Positions 1 to 7,932 of a stretch of DNA of 59,548 nucleotides are shown here, piece by piece. This stretch comes from Nocardia carnea (lineage in GTDB: Bacteria > Actinomycetota > Actinomycetes > Mycobacteriales > Mycobacteriaceae). The notes beneath the pieces were generated by a model that did not search any database, was not told the DNA's origin, and was given only the letters and a program-made list of their open reading frames with translations. The position numbers and the translations under genes are program-made. Numbering within the stretch: position 1 is the stretch's first letter; each line of letters starts with the position of its first letter. The stretch spans positions 1 to 59,548 of the forward strand of contig NZ_JARWOV010000114.1 of the NCBI RefSeq assembly GCF_029868855.1, in the 5' to 3' direction.

Positions 1-302
1 GCTGTGGTTTGGTGTGGTGTGGGTGGTGCGGGGGGCCGTTCTTCGTTGCTCGTTTCCTGTCCCCCCCCCCCCCCCCCCCCCCCCCCCACCCCGCCCGGAG
101 GCTTCGCCCCCGGACCCCCGTCGGGTGTGAACCCGATCGGATGCGGACCGCGTCGAGAAACTCGACCGGTGCGGATTCGAGTGGGTGGCCCGGTGCAGCG
201 ACCCGCCGCGGCGGTGACAACATAGAGGCTTCCCCGGTCTGCCGACCGGGGAAAAACTGTGTTCACGCCCCGGTGTGGACCACAACGAAGGATTGGACGG
301 AC
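1..302. other. Gene-free, low-complexity window edge upstream of rpmJ
   Basis: No credible gene lies in these 302 bases. The first 60 bases are G/T-rich and are followed by an uninterrupted run of 27 C at 61-87 and a Pro/Gly-coding G/C-rich stretch to about 120. The infA gene that normally precedes rpmJ in actinobacteria is not seen, so it either lies outside the window or was lost in the poor-quality edge. From about 130 onward the sequence looks like ordinary intergenic DNA leading to the rpmJ ribosome binding site at 287-292. Confidence 0.6.
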
Positions 303-416
303 GTGAAGGTTCAGCCGAGCGTCAAGAAGATCTGCGAGAAGTGCAAGGTGATCCGGCGTAACGGCCGGGTCATGGTGATCTGCGACAACCTGCGGCACAA
401 GCAGCGGCAGGGCTGA
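303..416 (+). CDS. rpmJ: 50S ribosomal protein L36 (bL36)
   Basis: This encodes a 37-residue zinc-ribbon protein of the large ribosomal subunit. It starts at GTG 303, and GAAGGA at 287-292 is a suitable ribosome binding site 10 bases upstream. The protein begins [20 protein letters not shown]. It carries the zinc-type ligands of L36: Cys11 and Cys14 in CEKC, then Cys27 and His32. Length matches the usual 37-38 residues, so this is the zinc-binding (C+) form. A longer reading frame from base 9 is only an upstream extension through the low-complexity edge. It heads the rpmJ-rpsM-rpsK-rpsD-rpoA-rplQ order typical of actinobacterial alpha operons. Confidence 0.95.
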   Translation: MKVQPSVKKICEKCKVIRRNGRVMVICDNLRHKQRQG

Positions 417-431
417 CACCGGCGCCGAGCA

Positions 432-522
432 CCGAACGCGGTTCGGATTGGCACGAAAAGAAGACCTCCCAGCGCCAGCCGCACACTGAGGATTTTTCCG
501 GATTTCTTCCGGAAGGTGTGCG
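432..522 (+). promoter_or_regulatory. Two stem-loops in the rpmJ-rpsM leader
   Basis: A perfect 6-bp hairpin (CCGAAC 432-437, loop GCG, GTTCGG 441-446) is followed by a larger stem. The larger stem pairs 480-486 with 516-522 (CGCACAC/GTGTGCG) and 496-501 with 509-514 (TTCCGG/CCGGAA). They sit in the 193-base gap before rpsM. In E. coli the leader before rpsM is where protein S4 represses the alpha operon. A similar role here is inference only. The first hairpin could instead attenuate read-through from rpmJ. Confidence 0.4.
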
Positions 523-609
523 TGCCTACCCCCGGAACGGAGGCCGGGGCCCCACCAGACGAGGGGACGGACAGGGAGCAGACCTCCGCAACAGTGAAGG
601 AACTGCCAG

Positions 610-981
610 ATGGCACGTCTCATGGGCGTCGATCTCCCGCGCGAAAAGCGCATGGAGATCGCACTGACCTACATCTTCGGCATCGGTCGTACCCGCTCCA
701 AGGAGATCTTGGCCGCCACGGGCGTGAGCCCGGACCTGCGCTCGAAGGATCTCACCGATGAGCAGGTCACGCAGCTGCGTGACTACATCGAGAGCTCGTC
801 TCTCAAGGTCGAAGGTGACCTCCGCCGTGAGGTTCAGGCCGATATCCGTCGCAAGATCGAGATCGGCTGCTACCAGGGCCTGCGCCACCGTCGTGGCCTC
901 CCGGTCCACGGCCAGCGCACCAAGACCAACGCGCGCACCCGCAAGGGTCCCAAGCGCACCGTCGCCGGCAAGAAGAAGTAG
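610..981 (+). CDS. rpsM: 30S ribosomal protein S13 (uS13)
   Basis: This 123-residue protein of the small-subunit head contacts the P-site tRNA and forms the inter-subunit bridge with the 50S subunit. It begins [20 protein letters not shown], contains the family helix-two-turn-helix [12 protein letters not shown], and has the near C-terminal motif [20 protein letters not shown] (residues about 91-110). The lysine-rich tail KRTVAGKKK is normal for the family. The start ATG 610 has GAAGGA at 595-600 as its ribosome binding site. rpsK follows after 10 bases, so the genes are cotranscribed. Confidence 0.97.
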   Translation: MARLMGVDLPREKRMEIALTYIFGIGRTRSKEILAATGVSPDLRSKDLTDEQVTQLRDYIESSSLKVEGDLRREVQADIRRKIEIGCYQGLRHRRGLPVHGQRTKTNARTRKGPKRTVAGKKK

Positions 982-991
982 GGGATAACAG

Positions 992-1405
992 ATGCCTCCG
1001 AAGTCCCGGGCCTCCGGCCCGAAGAAGAGCCAGAAGTCGCGTCGCAGGGAAAAGAAGAACGTCCCCCACGGCCACGCGCATATCAAGAGCACGTTCAACA
1101 ACACGATCGTGTCCATCACCGATCCCTCCGGCAACGTCATCTCCTGGGCGTCCTCGGGCCACGTCGGGTTCAAGGGTTCGCGCAAGTCGACCCCGTTCGC
1201 CGCGCAGCTGGCCGCCGAGAACGCGGCCCGCAAGGCGCAGGAGAACGGCGTCAAGAAGGTCGATGTCTTCGTCAAGGGCCCCGGGTCCGGCCGCGAGACC
1301 GCGATCCGTTCGCTGCAGGCCGCCGGCCTGGAGGTCGGGACGATCTCCGATGTCACTCCGCAGCCGCACAACGGCTGCCGTCCGCCCAAGCGGCGTCGCG
1401 TCTAA
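992..1405 (+). CDS. rpsK: 30S ribosomal protein S11 (uS11)
   Basis: This encodes 137 residues of the platform protein S11, which lies beside the Shine-Dalgarno helix. The first ~20 residues are a basic actinobacterial-type N-terminus ([20 protein letters not shown]). The conserved core follows: [15 protein letters not shown], then the segment around [18 protein letters not shown]. The family C-terminus [19 protein letters not shown] is intact. Start ATG 992 is 10 bases after rpsM and preceded by GGGGATAA. rpsD begins 22 bases downstream, preceded by GGAAGGAAGG. Confidence 0.97.
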   Translation: MPPKSRASGPKKSQKSRRREKKNVPHGHAHIKSTFNNTIVSITDPSGNVISWASSGHVGFKGSRKSTPFAAQLAAENAARKAQENGVKKVDVFVKGPGSGRETAIRSLQAAGLEVGTISDVTPQPHNGCRPPKRRRV

Positions 1406-1427
1406 GCGGGAAGGAAGGTAGAGCACA

Positions 1428-2033
1428 ATGGCCCGTTACACCGGACCCATCACCCGCAAATCGCGTCGCCTGCGCGTCGACCTGATCGGCGGTGACCAGG
1501 CTTTCGAGCGTCGCCCCTACCCGCCCGGCCAGCACGGCCGCGCGCGGATCAAGGAGAGCGAATACCTGCTGCAGCTGCAGGAGAAGCAGAAGGCCCGCTT
1601 CTCCTACGGCGTCATGGAAAAGCAGTTCCGCCGGTACTACGAAGAGGCCAACCGCCTCAAGGGCAAGACCGGTGACAACCTGCTGCGTCTGCTGGAGACC
1701 CGGCTGGACAACGTCGTGTACCGCGCCGGTCTGGCCCGGACCCGGCGGCAGGCCCGCCAGCTGGTCAGCCACGGCCACTTCCTGGTGAACAACAAGAAGG
1801 TCAACGTTCCTTCTTTCCAGGTCACCCAGTACGACATCATCGATGTCAAGGAGAAGTCGCTGGGCACCCTGCCGTTCCAGGTCGCCCGTGAGACCGTCGG
1901 CGACCGTCCGGTCCCCGGCTGGCTGCAGGTCGTCCCGGGCCGGCTGCGGATCCTGGTGCACTCCATGCCGGAGCGCGCCCAGATCGATGTGCCGCTGCAG
2001 GAACAGCTGATCGTCGAGTACTACTCGAAGTAA
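1428..2033 (+). CDS. rpsD: 30S ribosomal protein S4 (uS4)
   Basis: This 201-residue primary 16S rRNA-binding protein nucleates assembly of the small-subunit body. In many bacteria it is also the autorepressor of its own operon. It begins MARYTGPITRKSRRLRVDLI. The S4 RNA-binding domain covers about residues 93-155, including LARTRRQARQLVSHGHFLVN. Its N-terminus lacks the four-cysteine zinc motif, so it is the zinc-free (C-) form. A strong ribosome binding site (GGAAGGAAGG) lies before ATG 1428. The gap to rpoA is 172 bases and contains the long inverted repeat at 2049-2113. Confidence 0.97.
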   Translation: MARYTGPITRKSRRLRVDLIGGDQAFERRPYPPGQHGRARIKESEYLLQLQEKQKARFSYGVMEKQFRRYYEEANRLKGKTGDNLLRLLETRLDNVVYRAGLARTRRQARQLVSHGHFLVNNKKVNVPSFQVTQYDIIDVKEKSLGTLPFQVARETVGDRPVPGWLQVVPGRLRILVHSMPERAQIDVPLQEQLIVEYYSK

Positions 2034-2048
2034 CGGCTGTGTGCATTT

Positions 2049-2113
2049 GGTATGAGCGAGGGCCCTGCGTGGTGACGCTGCGCTACCGCCTTCGGGCCTG
2101 ACCCGCTCATACC
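2049..2113 (+). promoter_or_regulatory. 65-nt stem-loop between rpsD and rpoA
   Basis: GGTATGAGCG at 2049-2058 pairs perfectly with CGCTCATACC at 2104-2113. Nested inside, GGCCC (2061-2065) pairs with GGGCC (2094-2098), and GGT (2071-2073) can pair with ACC (2085-2087). There is no T-tract after it, and rpoA continues the operon 92 bases on. It could therefore be an RNA control element, a processing site or a partial attenuator between the ribosomal genes and rpoA. It is too long and too well nested to be a chance pairing, but its role is inferred. Confidence 0.5.
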
Positions 2114-2205
2114 GTGCCGCTGGTGCGGGTCGTCGAGAGGACGGCCCGCACAACCCCTAGACGAGGCGTCAAATAGCGGGCGCCCAACACAGGAGGATTG
2201 ATCCC

Positions 2206-3264
2206 ATGCTGATTTCCCAGCGTCCGACCCTCACCGAAGAGGTCATCGCCGACAACCGCTCGAAGTTCACCATCGAACCCCTCGAGCCCGGTTTCGGGTA
2301 CACCCTCGGTAACTCGCTGCGGCGCACCCTGCTGTCCTCGATCCCGGGGGCCGCGGTGACCAGCATCCGCATCGACGGCGTTCTGCACGAGTTCACCACC
2401 GTGCCCGGTGTGAAGGAAGATGTCACCGACATCATCCTGAACCTCAAGGGCCTGGTCGTGTCCTCCGAAGAGGACGAGCCGGTCACCATGTACCTGCGCA
2501 AGCAGGGCCCGGGGACCGTCACCGCCGATGACATCGTGCCGCCGTCGGGTGTGGTCGTGCACAACCCGGACATGCATATCGCCACCCTGAACGACAAGGG
2601 CAAGCTCGAGATCGAGCTGGTCGTCGAGCGCGGTCGCGGTTACGTTCCGGCGGTCCAGAACAAGGCGACCGGTGCGGAAATCGGCCGGATCCCGGTGGAT
2701 TCGATCTACTCGCCGGTGCTCAAGGTGACCTACAAGGTCGAGGCCACCCGTGTCGAGCAGCGCACCGACTTCGACCGGCTCATCCTCGACGTGGAGACCA
2801 AGAACTCCATCAGCGCGCGGGACGCGCTCGCCTCGGCGGGCAAGACCCTGGTCGAACTGTTCGGCCTGGCCCGTGAACTGAACGTCGAAGCCGAAGGTAT
2901 CGAGATCGGCCCCTCCCCGGCCGAGGCGGATCACATCGCCTCCTTCGGGCTGCCGATCGAGGATCTGGACCTCACCGTCCGTTCCTACAACTGCCTGAAG
3001 CGCGAGGGTGTGCACACCGTCGGCGAGCTGGTGGCGCGTACCGAATCGGATCTGCTGGATATCCGCAACTTCGGCCAGAAGTCCATCGACGAGGTCAAGG
3101 TCAAGCTGCACGCGCTGGGCCTGTCCCTCAAGGACAGCCCCGCGTCCTTCGACCCGTCCAGCGTGGTCGGCTACGACGCGACCACCGGCACCTGGTCCGA
3201 CAGCGGCACTTTCAGCGACGACAACGGCGGCGAGCAGGACTACGCCGAAACCGAACAGCTCTAG
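2206..3264 (+). CDS. rpoA: DNA-directed RNA polymerase subunit alpha
   Basis: This 352-residue subunit dimerises to start RNA polymerase assembly. It begins [20 protein letters not shown], close to other Mycobacteriales proteins. The N-terminal dimerisation domain (about 1-230) includes [20 protein letters not shown]. The C-terminal domain (about 245-310), which binds UP elements and regulators, includes [20 protein letters not shown] and [13 protein letters not shown] ~35-residue acidic, Ser/Asp/Glu-rich tail follows, as is common in this order. Ribosome binding site CAGGAGG stands at 2190-2196. rplQ follows after 49 bases. Confidence 0.98.
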   Translation: MLISQRPTLTEEVIADNRSKFTIEPLEPGFGYTLGNSLRRTLLSSIPGAAVTSIRIDGVLHEFTTVPGVKEDVTDIILNLKGLVVSSEEDEPVTMYLRKQGPGTVTADDIVPPSGVVVHNPDMHIATLNDKGKLEIELVVERGRGYVPAVQNKATGAEIGRIPVDSIYSPVLKVTYKVEATRVEQRTDFDRLILDVETKNSISARDALASAGKTLVELFGLARELNVEAEGIEIGPSPAEADHIASFGLPIEDLDLTVRSYNCLKREGVHTVGELVARTESDLLDIRNFGQKSIDEVKVKLHALGLSLKDSPASFDPSSVVGYDATTGTWSDSGTFSDDNGGEQDYAETEQL

Positions 3265-3313
3265 GTCACCGGGGTAGGCGCCCCGGAACGGCCTTTACCA
3301 AGGAGAACCCACA

Positions 3314-3823
3314 ATGCCCAAGCCCAAGAAGGGTGCTCGCTTCGGCGGGTCGGCGTCGCACCAGAAGGCGATCTTCGCCAATCTGGCGACGGCGCTCTTC
3401 GAGCACGGTCGGATCACGACCACCGAGGCCAAGGCCAAGGCGCTGCGCCCCTACGCCGAGAAACTGGTCACCAAGGCCAAGGCCGGCACCCTGGCCGACC
3501 GCCGCGAGGTGCTCAAGGTGATCCGGAACAAGGACGTCGTGCACGATCTCTTCGCCGAGATCGGTCCGTCGTTCGAGGGCCGCAACGGCGGCTACACCCG
3601 GATCATCAAGACGCTCCCGCGTAAAGGCGACAACGCCCCCATGGCGATCATCGAGCTGGTCCGGGAACAGACCGTGACCAACGAGGCCGATCGCGCCCGC
3701 CGGGTGGCCGCGTCGAAGCAGGCCGAGGAGCAGGCCGCCGAGGCCGAGACCAAGGCCGACGAGACCGAAGCCGAGGCCCCCGAGGCTCCGGCCGAGGAAG
3801 CCGCGGCCGACGACAAGGCGTAA
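3314..3823 (+). CDS. rplQ: 50S ribosomal protein L17 (bL17) with acidic C-terminal extension
   Basis: The L17 core (about residues 1-118) starts [20 protein letters not shown] and includes [20 protein letters not shown] and the DLFAEIG segment. It ends near MAIIELV. After it comes a ~50-residue tail almost entirely of Ala, Glu, Asp, Lys and Thr ([20 protein letters not shown] and similar). Such tails occur in L17 of many actinobacteria, are probably disordered, and are not needed for the fold. Total length is 169 residues against about 120 in E. coli. The ribosome binding site is AAGGAGA just before ATG 3314. Confidence 0.97.
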   Translation: MPKPKKGARFGGSASHQKAIFANLATALFEHGRITTTEAKAKALRPYAEKLVTKAKAGTLADRREVLKVIRNKDVVHDLFAEIGPSFEGRNGGYTRIIKTLPRKGDNAPMAIIELVREQTVTNEADRARRVAASKQAEEQAAEAETKADETEAEAPEAPAEEAAADDKA

Positions 3824-3866
3824 TTCGTCTGCCGTGGGCGTACGCGACCACGGTTCGTCGCCGGGG

Positions 3867-3885
3867 CCCCCCCCCCCCCCCCCCC
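3867..3885. repeat. 19-base poly-C run between rplQ and truA
   Basis: An uninterrupted run of 19 C lies 43 bases after the rplQ stop and 45 bases before the truA GTG. With the surrounding bases (GGGGC before it and alternating C/G after it) it resembles the damaged edges of the window. It may be a sequencing or assembly artefact, and the real length of this gap is uncertain. A slippage-prone tract is the biological alternative. Confidence 0.7.
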
Positions 3886-3929
3886 GCCGCGCGCCCCGCC
3901 CCCTGCCCCCGTTTCCGGAGGATGATCTG

Positions 3930-5000
3930 GTGAGCGAATACGAGCCGCAACCGCAGGCCGGTCCTCGGGCCGCTGCCGCCCGCCGAGTCACTGCGGCAGG
4001 GATGCCCGTAGGGGTCGCGGTGCAGGCCGGGGTTCCGCGTGACGCCGAGGTACCGGTGCCGGATCGCGCGACCCAGCCCTCGCCGCCCGGCTCGATCCCT
4101 GGGGCGACGACGGCCGCGGTGCGTCGCGCCGACGGTGAATCAGAACGGCCGGAGACCGGCGAAAGGCGTGTTGCAGCGCCCCCGGTAGTTCGGTTCCGGC
4201 TGGATATCTCTTACGACGGCACCGAATTCACGGGCTGGGCGCGGCAACCCGGACTGCGGACCGTGCAGGGTGAGCTAGAAGAGGCGCTGGGCAAGGTGCT
4301 GCGGGAGCCGGTACAACTCACGGTCGCGGGCCGGACCGACGCCGGTGTGCACGCCGAAGGTCAAGTCGCGCACTTCGATACCGCGGCGGACGTGGACGTG
4401 GACAAGTTGATCCACCGGATGGCGAAATTCCTGCCCAAGGATGTGCGGATCATCGGGATACGCCCGGTACCGGCAGAATTCGACGCCCGTTTCTCGGCGA
4501 TCCGCCGGCATTACGTCTACCGCCTCACCACCGCGCCCCACGGTGCCGACCCGCTGTCCGCACGCAGCGTGGTGGGCTGCCGGCCGGTCGACCTCGCGGC
4601 CATGCGCGCCGCCTCCCGAACCCTGCTCGGCCTGCACGATTTCGCCGCCTTCTGCCGTCGCAGGGAGGGCGCCACCACAATTCGGGAACTGCAGCGATAC
4701 GAGTGGGTGCGCGAGGGTCACCGGCTCGACGCCTATGTGAGCGCCGACGCCTTCTGCTGGTCCATGGTGCGCAGCCTCGTGGGTGCGGTCCTCGCAGTGG
4801 GGGAGGGCCGGCGCACTCCGCAATGGGTGGCGGGGCTGCTGGACGAACGGCAGCGTTCGAGTGCAGTTACGGTGGCGCCCGCGCACGGGCTCAGCCTGGT
4901 CGCGGTGGACTATCCGGCGGAATCCGCACTGGCCGCCCGCAACGCGGAGACCCGGGAGATGCGGTCGATATCGTCGGGCGGCTGCTGCGGGGGTGGATAG
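3930..5000 (+). CDS. truA: tRNA pseudouridine(38-40) synthase TruA
   Basis: TruA converts uridines 38-40 of the tRNA anticodon arm to pseudouridine. The catalytic motif [18 protein letters not shown] is present, with the nucleophile Asp at about residue 137. RHYVYRL and [10 protein letters not shown] are further family blocks. I place the start at GTG 3930, seven bases after GGAGGA (3917-3922). Reading back to 3834 would translate the poly-C run. Even so, about 86 residues precede the core (which begins [12 protein letters not shown]), so the protein is 356 residues rather than about 260-290. This N-terminal part is Pro/Ala/Arg-rich and probably disordered. The C-terminus ends GGCCGGG, also unusual. 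Synteny rplQ-truA is as in mycobacteria. Confidence 0.93.
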   Translation: MSEYEPQPQAGPRAAAARRVTAAGMPVGVAVQAGVPRDAEVPVPDRATQPSPPGSIPGATTAAVRRADGESERPETGERRVAAPPVVRFRLDISYDGTEFTGWARQPGLRTVQGELEEALGKVLREPVQLTVAGRTDAGVHAEGQVAHFDTAADVDVDKLIHRMAKFLPKDVRIIGIRPVPAEFDARFSAIRRHYVYRLTTAPHGADPLSARSVVGCRPVDLAAMRAASRTLLGLHDFAAFCRRREGATTIRELQRYEWVREGHRLDAYVSADAFCWSMVRSLVGAVLAVGEGRRTPQWVAGLLDERQRSSAVTVAPAHGLSLVAVDYPAESALAARNAETREMRSISSGGCCGGG

Positions 5001-5010
5001 GATCGGCTGC

Positions 5011-5517
5011 ATGGCAGGGCAGTTGGTGGTTTTCGCCGGTTTACCCGGAACCGGGAAGACGACGCTGGCCCGTGCCCTTGCCGACGAGCTGGGAGCGACC
5101 TTCCTACGCATCGATACCGTGGAGGCGGCCATCGTCTCGACCCTGATGGCGTTCGAAGGAAACCCTGTCGGCTACGTCGTCGCCGCATGGGTGGCCGATG
5201 ACCAGCTTCGGGGCGGCCGGTCCGTGGTCGTCGACGCCTGCAACAACCTGGTGGTGGCCAGGAGAACGTGGCGCGATCTGGCCCAGCGATCGAGCCTGCC
5301 GCTGCATTATGTGGAGGTGGTTTGTTCCGACGTGGCCGAGCATCGCCGCCGCGTAGAGACGCGAACCCCCGATTGGCCGGGCCAAGGCAATCCGACCTGG
5401 GCACAGGTCCGGGCGCGACCGTGGGAACCTTTCCTGGAGTCGCGGATACTGGTGGACAATATCGGCGATATCGCGGCGCACGTGGCCAGGATCCGTAGTG
5501 AACTGAGCGCCGGGTGA
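5011..5517 (+). CDS. AAA/P-loop ATPase, small-molecule kinase-like
   Basis: This is a 168-residue P-loop protein. Walker A is GLPGTGKT at residues 10-17, followed by LARALADELGATFLRIDT, the pattern of zeta-toxin/gluconate-kinase-like ATPases that phosphorylate small molecules. SVVVDACNNL (about 70-79) supplies a Walker-B-like Asp. The region RRRVETRTPDWPGQGNPTW looks like the LID arginines. The substrate cannot be told from sequence. Start ATG 5011 lies 10 bases after the truA stop. GTG 4993 in the same frame is an alternative that would overlap truA. It is probably cotranscribed with truA. Confidence 0.8.
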   Translation: MAGQLVVFAGLPGTGKTTLARALADELGATFLRIDTVEAAIVSTLMAFEGNPVGYVVAAWVADDQLRGGRSVVVDACNNLVVARRTWRDLAQRSSLPLHYVEVVCSDVAEHRRRVETRTPDWPGQGNPTWAQVRARPWEPFLESRILVDNIGDIAAHVARIRSELSAG

Positions 5518-5656
5518 GGGCGCATCGACACGGTGCGATAAGAGCTTTCGACCCCCGGAGTTCGGTATCACGTGATTGCCCATGCCGATTCCGGCGGGCA
5601 TTCGGGGATAGGGTCGGTAACGGAATGGTCCCGCCGACGAGAGGGTTGCGGTAGTT

Positions 5657-6487
5657 ATGACGATTGATCTCGGACGTTACGGCGTATGGCGTTACTACAA
5701 GCTTTTCACCCCCGAAGCGGCGGCCGAGCTGGAGGGCCTCGGATACGGGGCGCTGTGGCTGGGTGGTTCGCCGACCGCCGACCTGCCGGTGGTGGAAGAT
5801 CTGCTCGCGGCGACCGAAACGCTGAAGGTGGGCACCAGCATCGTCAATATCTGGACCGCGCCGGCCGGTGCGGTCGCCGAATCCTTCCACCGGATCGAGC
5901 AGCGGTTCCCGGGCCGCTTCGTGCTCGGTATCGGCTGCGGTCATCCCGAAGCCGATAAGCCCTACCGATCCCCATACGAGGCGCTGGTCGAATACCTGGA
6001 CGAACTGGACGCCGCGAAGGTGCCGGTCTCCGGTCGCATGCTCGCCGCGCTCGGTCCCAAAGTTCTGAAATTGGCCGGCGACCGCACCGCGGGTGCCCTG
6101 CCCTACCTCACCACGCCGCAGCACACCGAGCAGGCCCGCACCGCAGTCGGTGACGCACTGCTGGTACCCGAGCAGAAACTGGTCCTCGATACCGACCCGG
6201 AAAGCGCCCGCGCCACCGGCCGCTCGGTTGTCGATATGTATCTCGGATTGCGTAACTACACCACCAACCTCCGGCGGCTGGGTTTCACCGACGACGATAT
6301 CGCCAAGCCCGGTAGCGACCGTCTGCTCGACGCGCTCGCCGTGCACGGGTCCGCCGAGCAGGTCGCCGAACAGGTCCGCGCGCATATCGACGCGGGTGCC
6401 GACCACCTCGCGCTGCAACCTCTGGGCGAGGACTATCTCGCCACCGTGCGTGCTCTGGCTCCGCTGCTCACACAGGGCGGCCGGTAG
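5657..6487 (+). CDS. LLM-class F420-dependent oxidoreductase
   Basis: This is a 276-residue luciferase-like TIM-barrel protein. Family features are the opening IDLGRYGVWRYYKLFTPEAA, GYGALWLGGSPTADLPVVED, the strand LKVGTSIVNIWTAPAGAVAE, the segment RFVLGIGCGHPE and the late block HGSAEQVAEQVRAHIDAGAD. In mycobacteria and nocardiae, members of this subgroup use the deazaflavin F420 to reduce or oxidise small substrates. Which substrate cannot be read here, and FMN use is not excluded. The gene stands alone, 139 bases after the ATPase gene, and is followed by a hairpin terminator. Start ATG 5657 is preceded by GAGAGGG with a spacing of about ten bases. Confidence 0.85.
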   Translation: MTIDLGRYGVWRYYKLFTPEAAAELEGLGYGALWLGGSPTADLPVVEDLLAATETLKVGTSIVNIWTAPAGAVAESFHRIEQRFPGRFVLGIGCGHPEADKPYRSPYEALVEYLDELDAAKVPVSGRMLAALGPKVLKLAGDRTAGALPYLTTPQHTEQARTAVGDALLVPEQKLVLDTDPESARATGRSVVDMYLGLRNYTTNLRRLGFTDDDIAKPGSDRLLDALAVHGSAEQVAEQVRAHIDAGADHLALQPLGEDYLATVRALAPLLTQGGR

Positions 6488-6498
6488 GCCCTCACGAG

Positions 6499-6526
6499 GC
6501 GGCCCGGTGCAGGGATACCGGGCCGC
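6499..6526. terminator. Hairpin terminator between oxidoreductase and csoR
   Basis: GCGGCCCGGT (6499-6508) pairs perfectly with ACCGGGCCGC (6517-6526) around an 8-base loop. It begins 12 bases after the oxidoreductase stop, in the gap between two convergent genes. There is no T-tract, as is usual for actinobacterial terminators. It could serve both strands. Confidence 0.65.
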
Positions 6527-6659
6527 TGCCCCGCGGTTGCCGGCTGCGATCTACCTCGGCCGCAGTCCGTCCGGGCCCGCGATAGCCCGGTACGGAGCGA
6601 CTGTATATGCGGCAGAGGCGCAGGTAGGTTCCGGTTCGTCGCGGCCGGGCCCGCCGGGT

Positions 6660-7004
6660 TCAGGAGCGGACGAGGCGGGCGATGGCGTCGGTGGCCTCTT
6701 TGATCTTGGCTTCGGCCTCGGGGCCGCCGGCGACCGCCGCATCGACCACGCAGTGGCTCAGGTGGTCCTCGAGCAGCCCCATCGCGACGGCCTGCAGTGC
6801 CTTGGTCATCGCGGAGACCTGCGTGAGGATATCGATGCAGTACTTCTCCTCCTCGACCATCCGCTGCAGGCCCCGCGACTGGCCCTCGATCCGGCGTAGC
6901 CGCTTCAGATAGTCTTCCTTGCTCGTGATGTAGCCGTGGTGTGTGTGCCCATGGGCGGCCGCCGTGTCGGTGGCCGTGTCGGCGGGGGTGGGATCGGAAG
7001 TCAC
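6660..7004 (-). CDS. csoR: CsoR-family copper-sensing repressor
   Basis: This is a 114-residue all-helical metal-responsive repressor. The core runs from YLKRLRRIEGQSRGLQRM to the C-terminus. All three Cu(I) ligands of the CsoR type are present: Cys56 (EKYC), His81 and Cys85 (DHLSHC). That favours copper over the RcnR or FrmR branches. An unusual His-rich stretch (HGHTHH, residues 18-23) precedes the core and could bind extra metal. I chose GTG 7004 because GAGGAGA (7012-7018 on the minus strand) precedes it by six bases. The longer frame from 7058 would run through the operator. No copA or copZ is adjacent, so its copper-efflux targets must be elsewhere. Confidence 0.9.
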   Translation of the reverse strand: MTSDPTPADTATDTAAAHGHTHHGYITSKEDYLKRLRRIEGQSRGLQRMVEEEKYCIDILTQVSAMTKALQAVAMGLLEDHLSHCVVDAAVAGGPEAEAKIKEATDAIARLVRS

Positions 7005-7040
7005 CGGGTATCTCCTCTGCGCCGGTCGGAAGACCGTGAA

Positions 7041-7055
7041 TACCCCCATAGGGTA
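7041..7055. promoter_or_regulatory. Predicted CsoR operator
   Basis: TACCC CCATA GGGTA is a perfect 5-bp inverted repeat around a 5-base centre. It is the pseudo-palindromic G/C-tract form known for CsoR operators. It lies 37 bases upstream of the csoR GTG and 68 bases upstream of the divergent MTA phosphorylase gene. It most likely mediates autorepression of csoR and may also influence the divergent gene. Confidence 0.7.
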
Positions 7056-7122
7056 CATCTACCGGCGATTTCTGTCAGGTGCCGCCGTGCGTTCGCAGGC
7101 ACGGCGCGCGAGAATCGACACT

Positions 7123-7932
7123 ATGACATCCCACGATCGGCCTGCACTGGCGGTTATCGGCGGTAGCGGATTCTACGACTTTTTCGACGGCGCCATGGAA
7201 CCGGTTACGGTGCGCACGCCGTACGGCGATCCGAGCGCGCCGATAGCGGTCGGCACCGTAGAGGGGCGTCCGGTCGCGTTCCTGCCCCGCCACGGAACGC
7301 GGCACGAATATTCCCCGCACACGGTGCCCTATCAGGCGAATATGTGGGCGTTGCGTTCGCTGGGCGTCCGGCGGATCTTCGCCCCGTGTGCGGTCGGCAG
7401 CCTGCGCCCCGACTGGGGGCCGGGCACCGTGGTCGTTCCGGACCAGCTGGTCGACCGGACCTCCGGCCGGGCCCAGACCTACTTCGATGCCAACGGCATC
7501 CACGTATCGTTCGCCGATCCGTACTGCCCCGATCTGCGCGCGGTCGCGGTGAAATCCGCCGACAGCGCCGTCCACGTGCAACCGCACGGAACCATGGCCG
7601 TGATCCAGGGCCCGCGTTTCTCCACTCGCGCCGAAAGCCGGTGGTACGCGGCGCAGGGCTGGGAGCTGGTCAATATGACCGGTTACCCCGAGGCCGTCCT
7701 CGCCCGTGAACTGGAAATGTGTTACGCCGCCCTGGCCCTGGTCACCGACCTGGATGCCGGCCTCACCGAAGGCGACGGGGTGCGGGCAGCGGACGTCTTC
7801 GCCGAATTCGAACGCAATATCGGGCCCTTCAAGAAGCTGGTCCACGACGCCGTCGCCGCCATCGCCGATACCGATACCTGCGAGCACTGCCGAGTACATG
7901 CCGGTGTCGCACTCCCGTTCGAACTGCCGTGA
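7123..7932 (+). CDS. mtnP: S-methyl-5'-thioadenosine phosphorylase (PNP/MTAP family)
   Basis: This 269-residue enzyme phosphorolytically cleaves S-methyl-5'-thioadenosine to adenine and 5-methylthioribose-1-phosphate (methionine salvage). The phosphate-binding opening IGGSGFYDFF, the block LPRHGTRHEYSPHTVPYQAN and the substrate-binding NMTGYPEAVLARELEMCYAA are characteristic of MTAP. The last has NMT-x-x-PE-x-x-LARE, as in the family. A CEHC motif near the C-terminus (about residues 252-255) is an actinobacterial feature of unclear role. ATG 7123 gives the right length, and the in-frame upstream stretch has no family similarity. The next gene overlaps by four bases. Purine nucleoside phosphorylase activity on other 6-aminopurine nucleosides cannot be ruled out. 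Confidence 0.88.
   Translation: MTSHDRPALAVIGGSGFYDFFDGAMEPVTVRTPYGDPSAPIAVGTVEGRPVAFLPRHGTRHEYSPHTVPYQANMWALRSLGVRRIFAPCAVGSLRPDWGPGTVVVPDQLVDRTSGRAQTYFDANGIHVSFADPYCPDLRAVAVKSADSAVHVQPHGTMAVIQGPRFSTRAESRWYAAQGWELVNMTGYPEAVLARELEMCYAALALVTDLDAGLTEGDGVRAADVFAEFERNIGPFKKLVHDAVAAIADTDTCEHCRVHAGVALPFELP

Noticed and set aside
9..302. Upstream part of the rpmJ frame coding a Pro-rich protein
   Set aside because: It translates the poly-C run. No ribosome binding site or family supports it.
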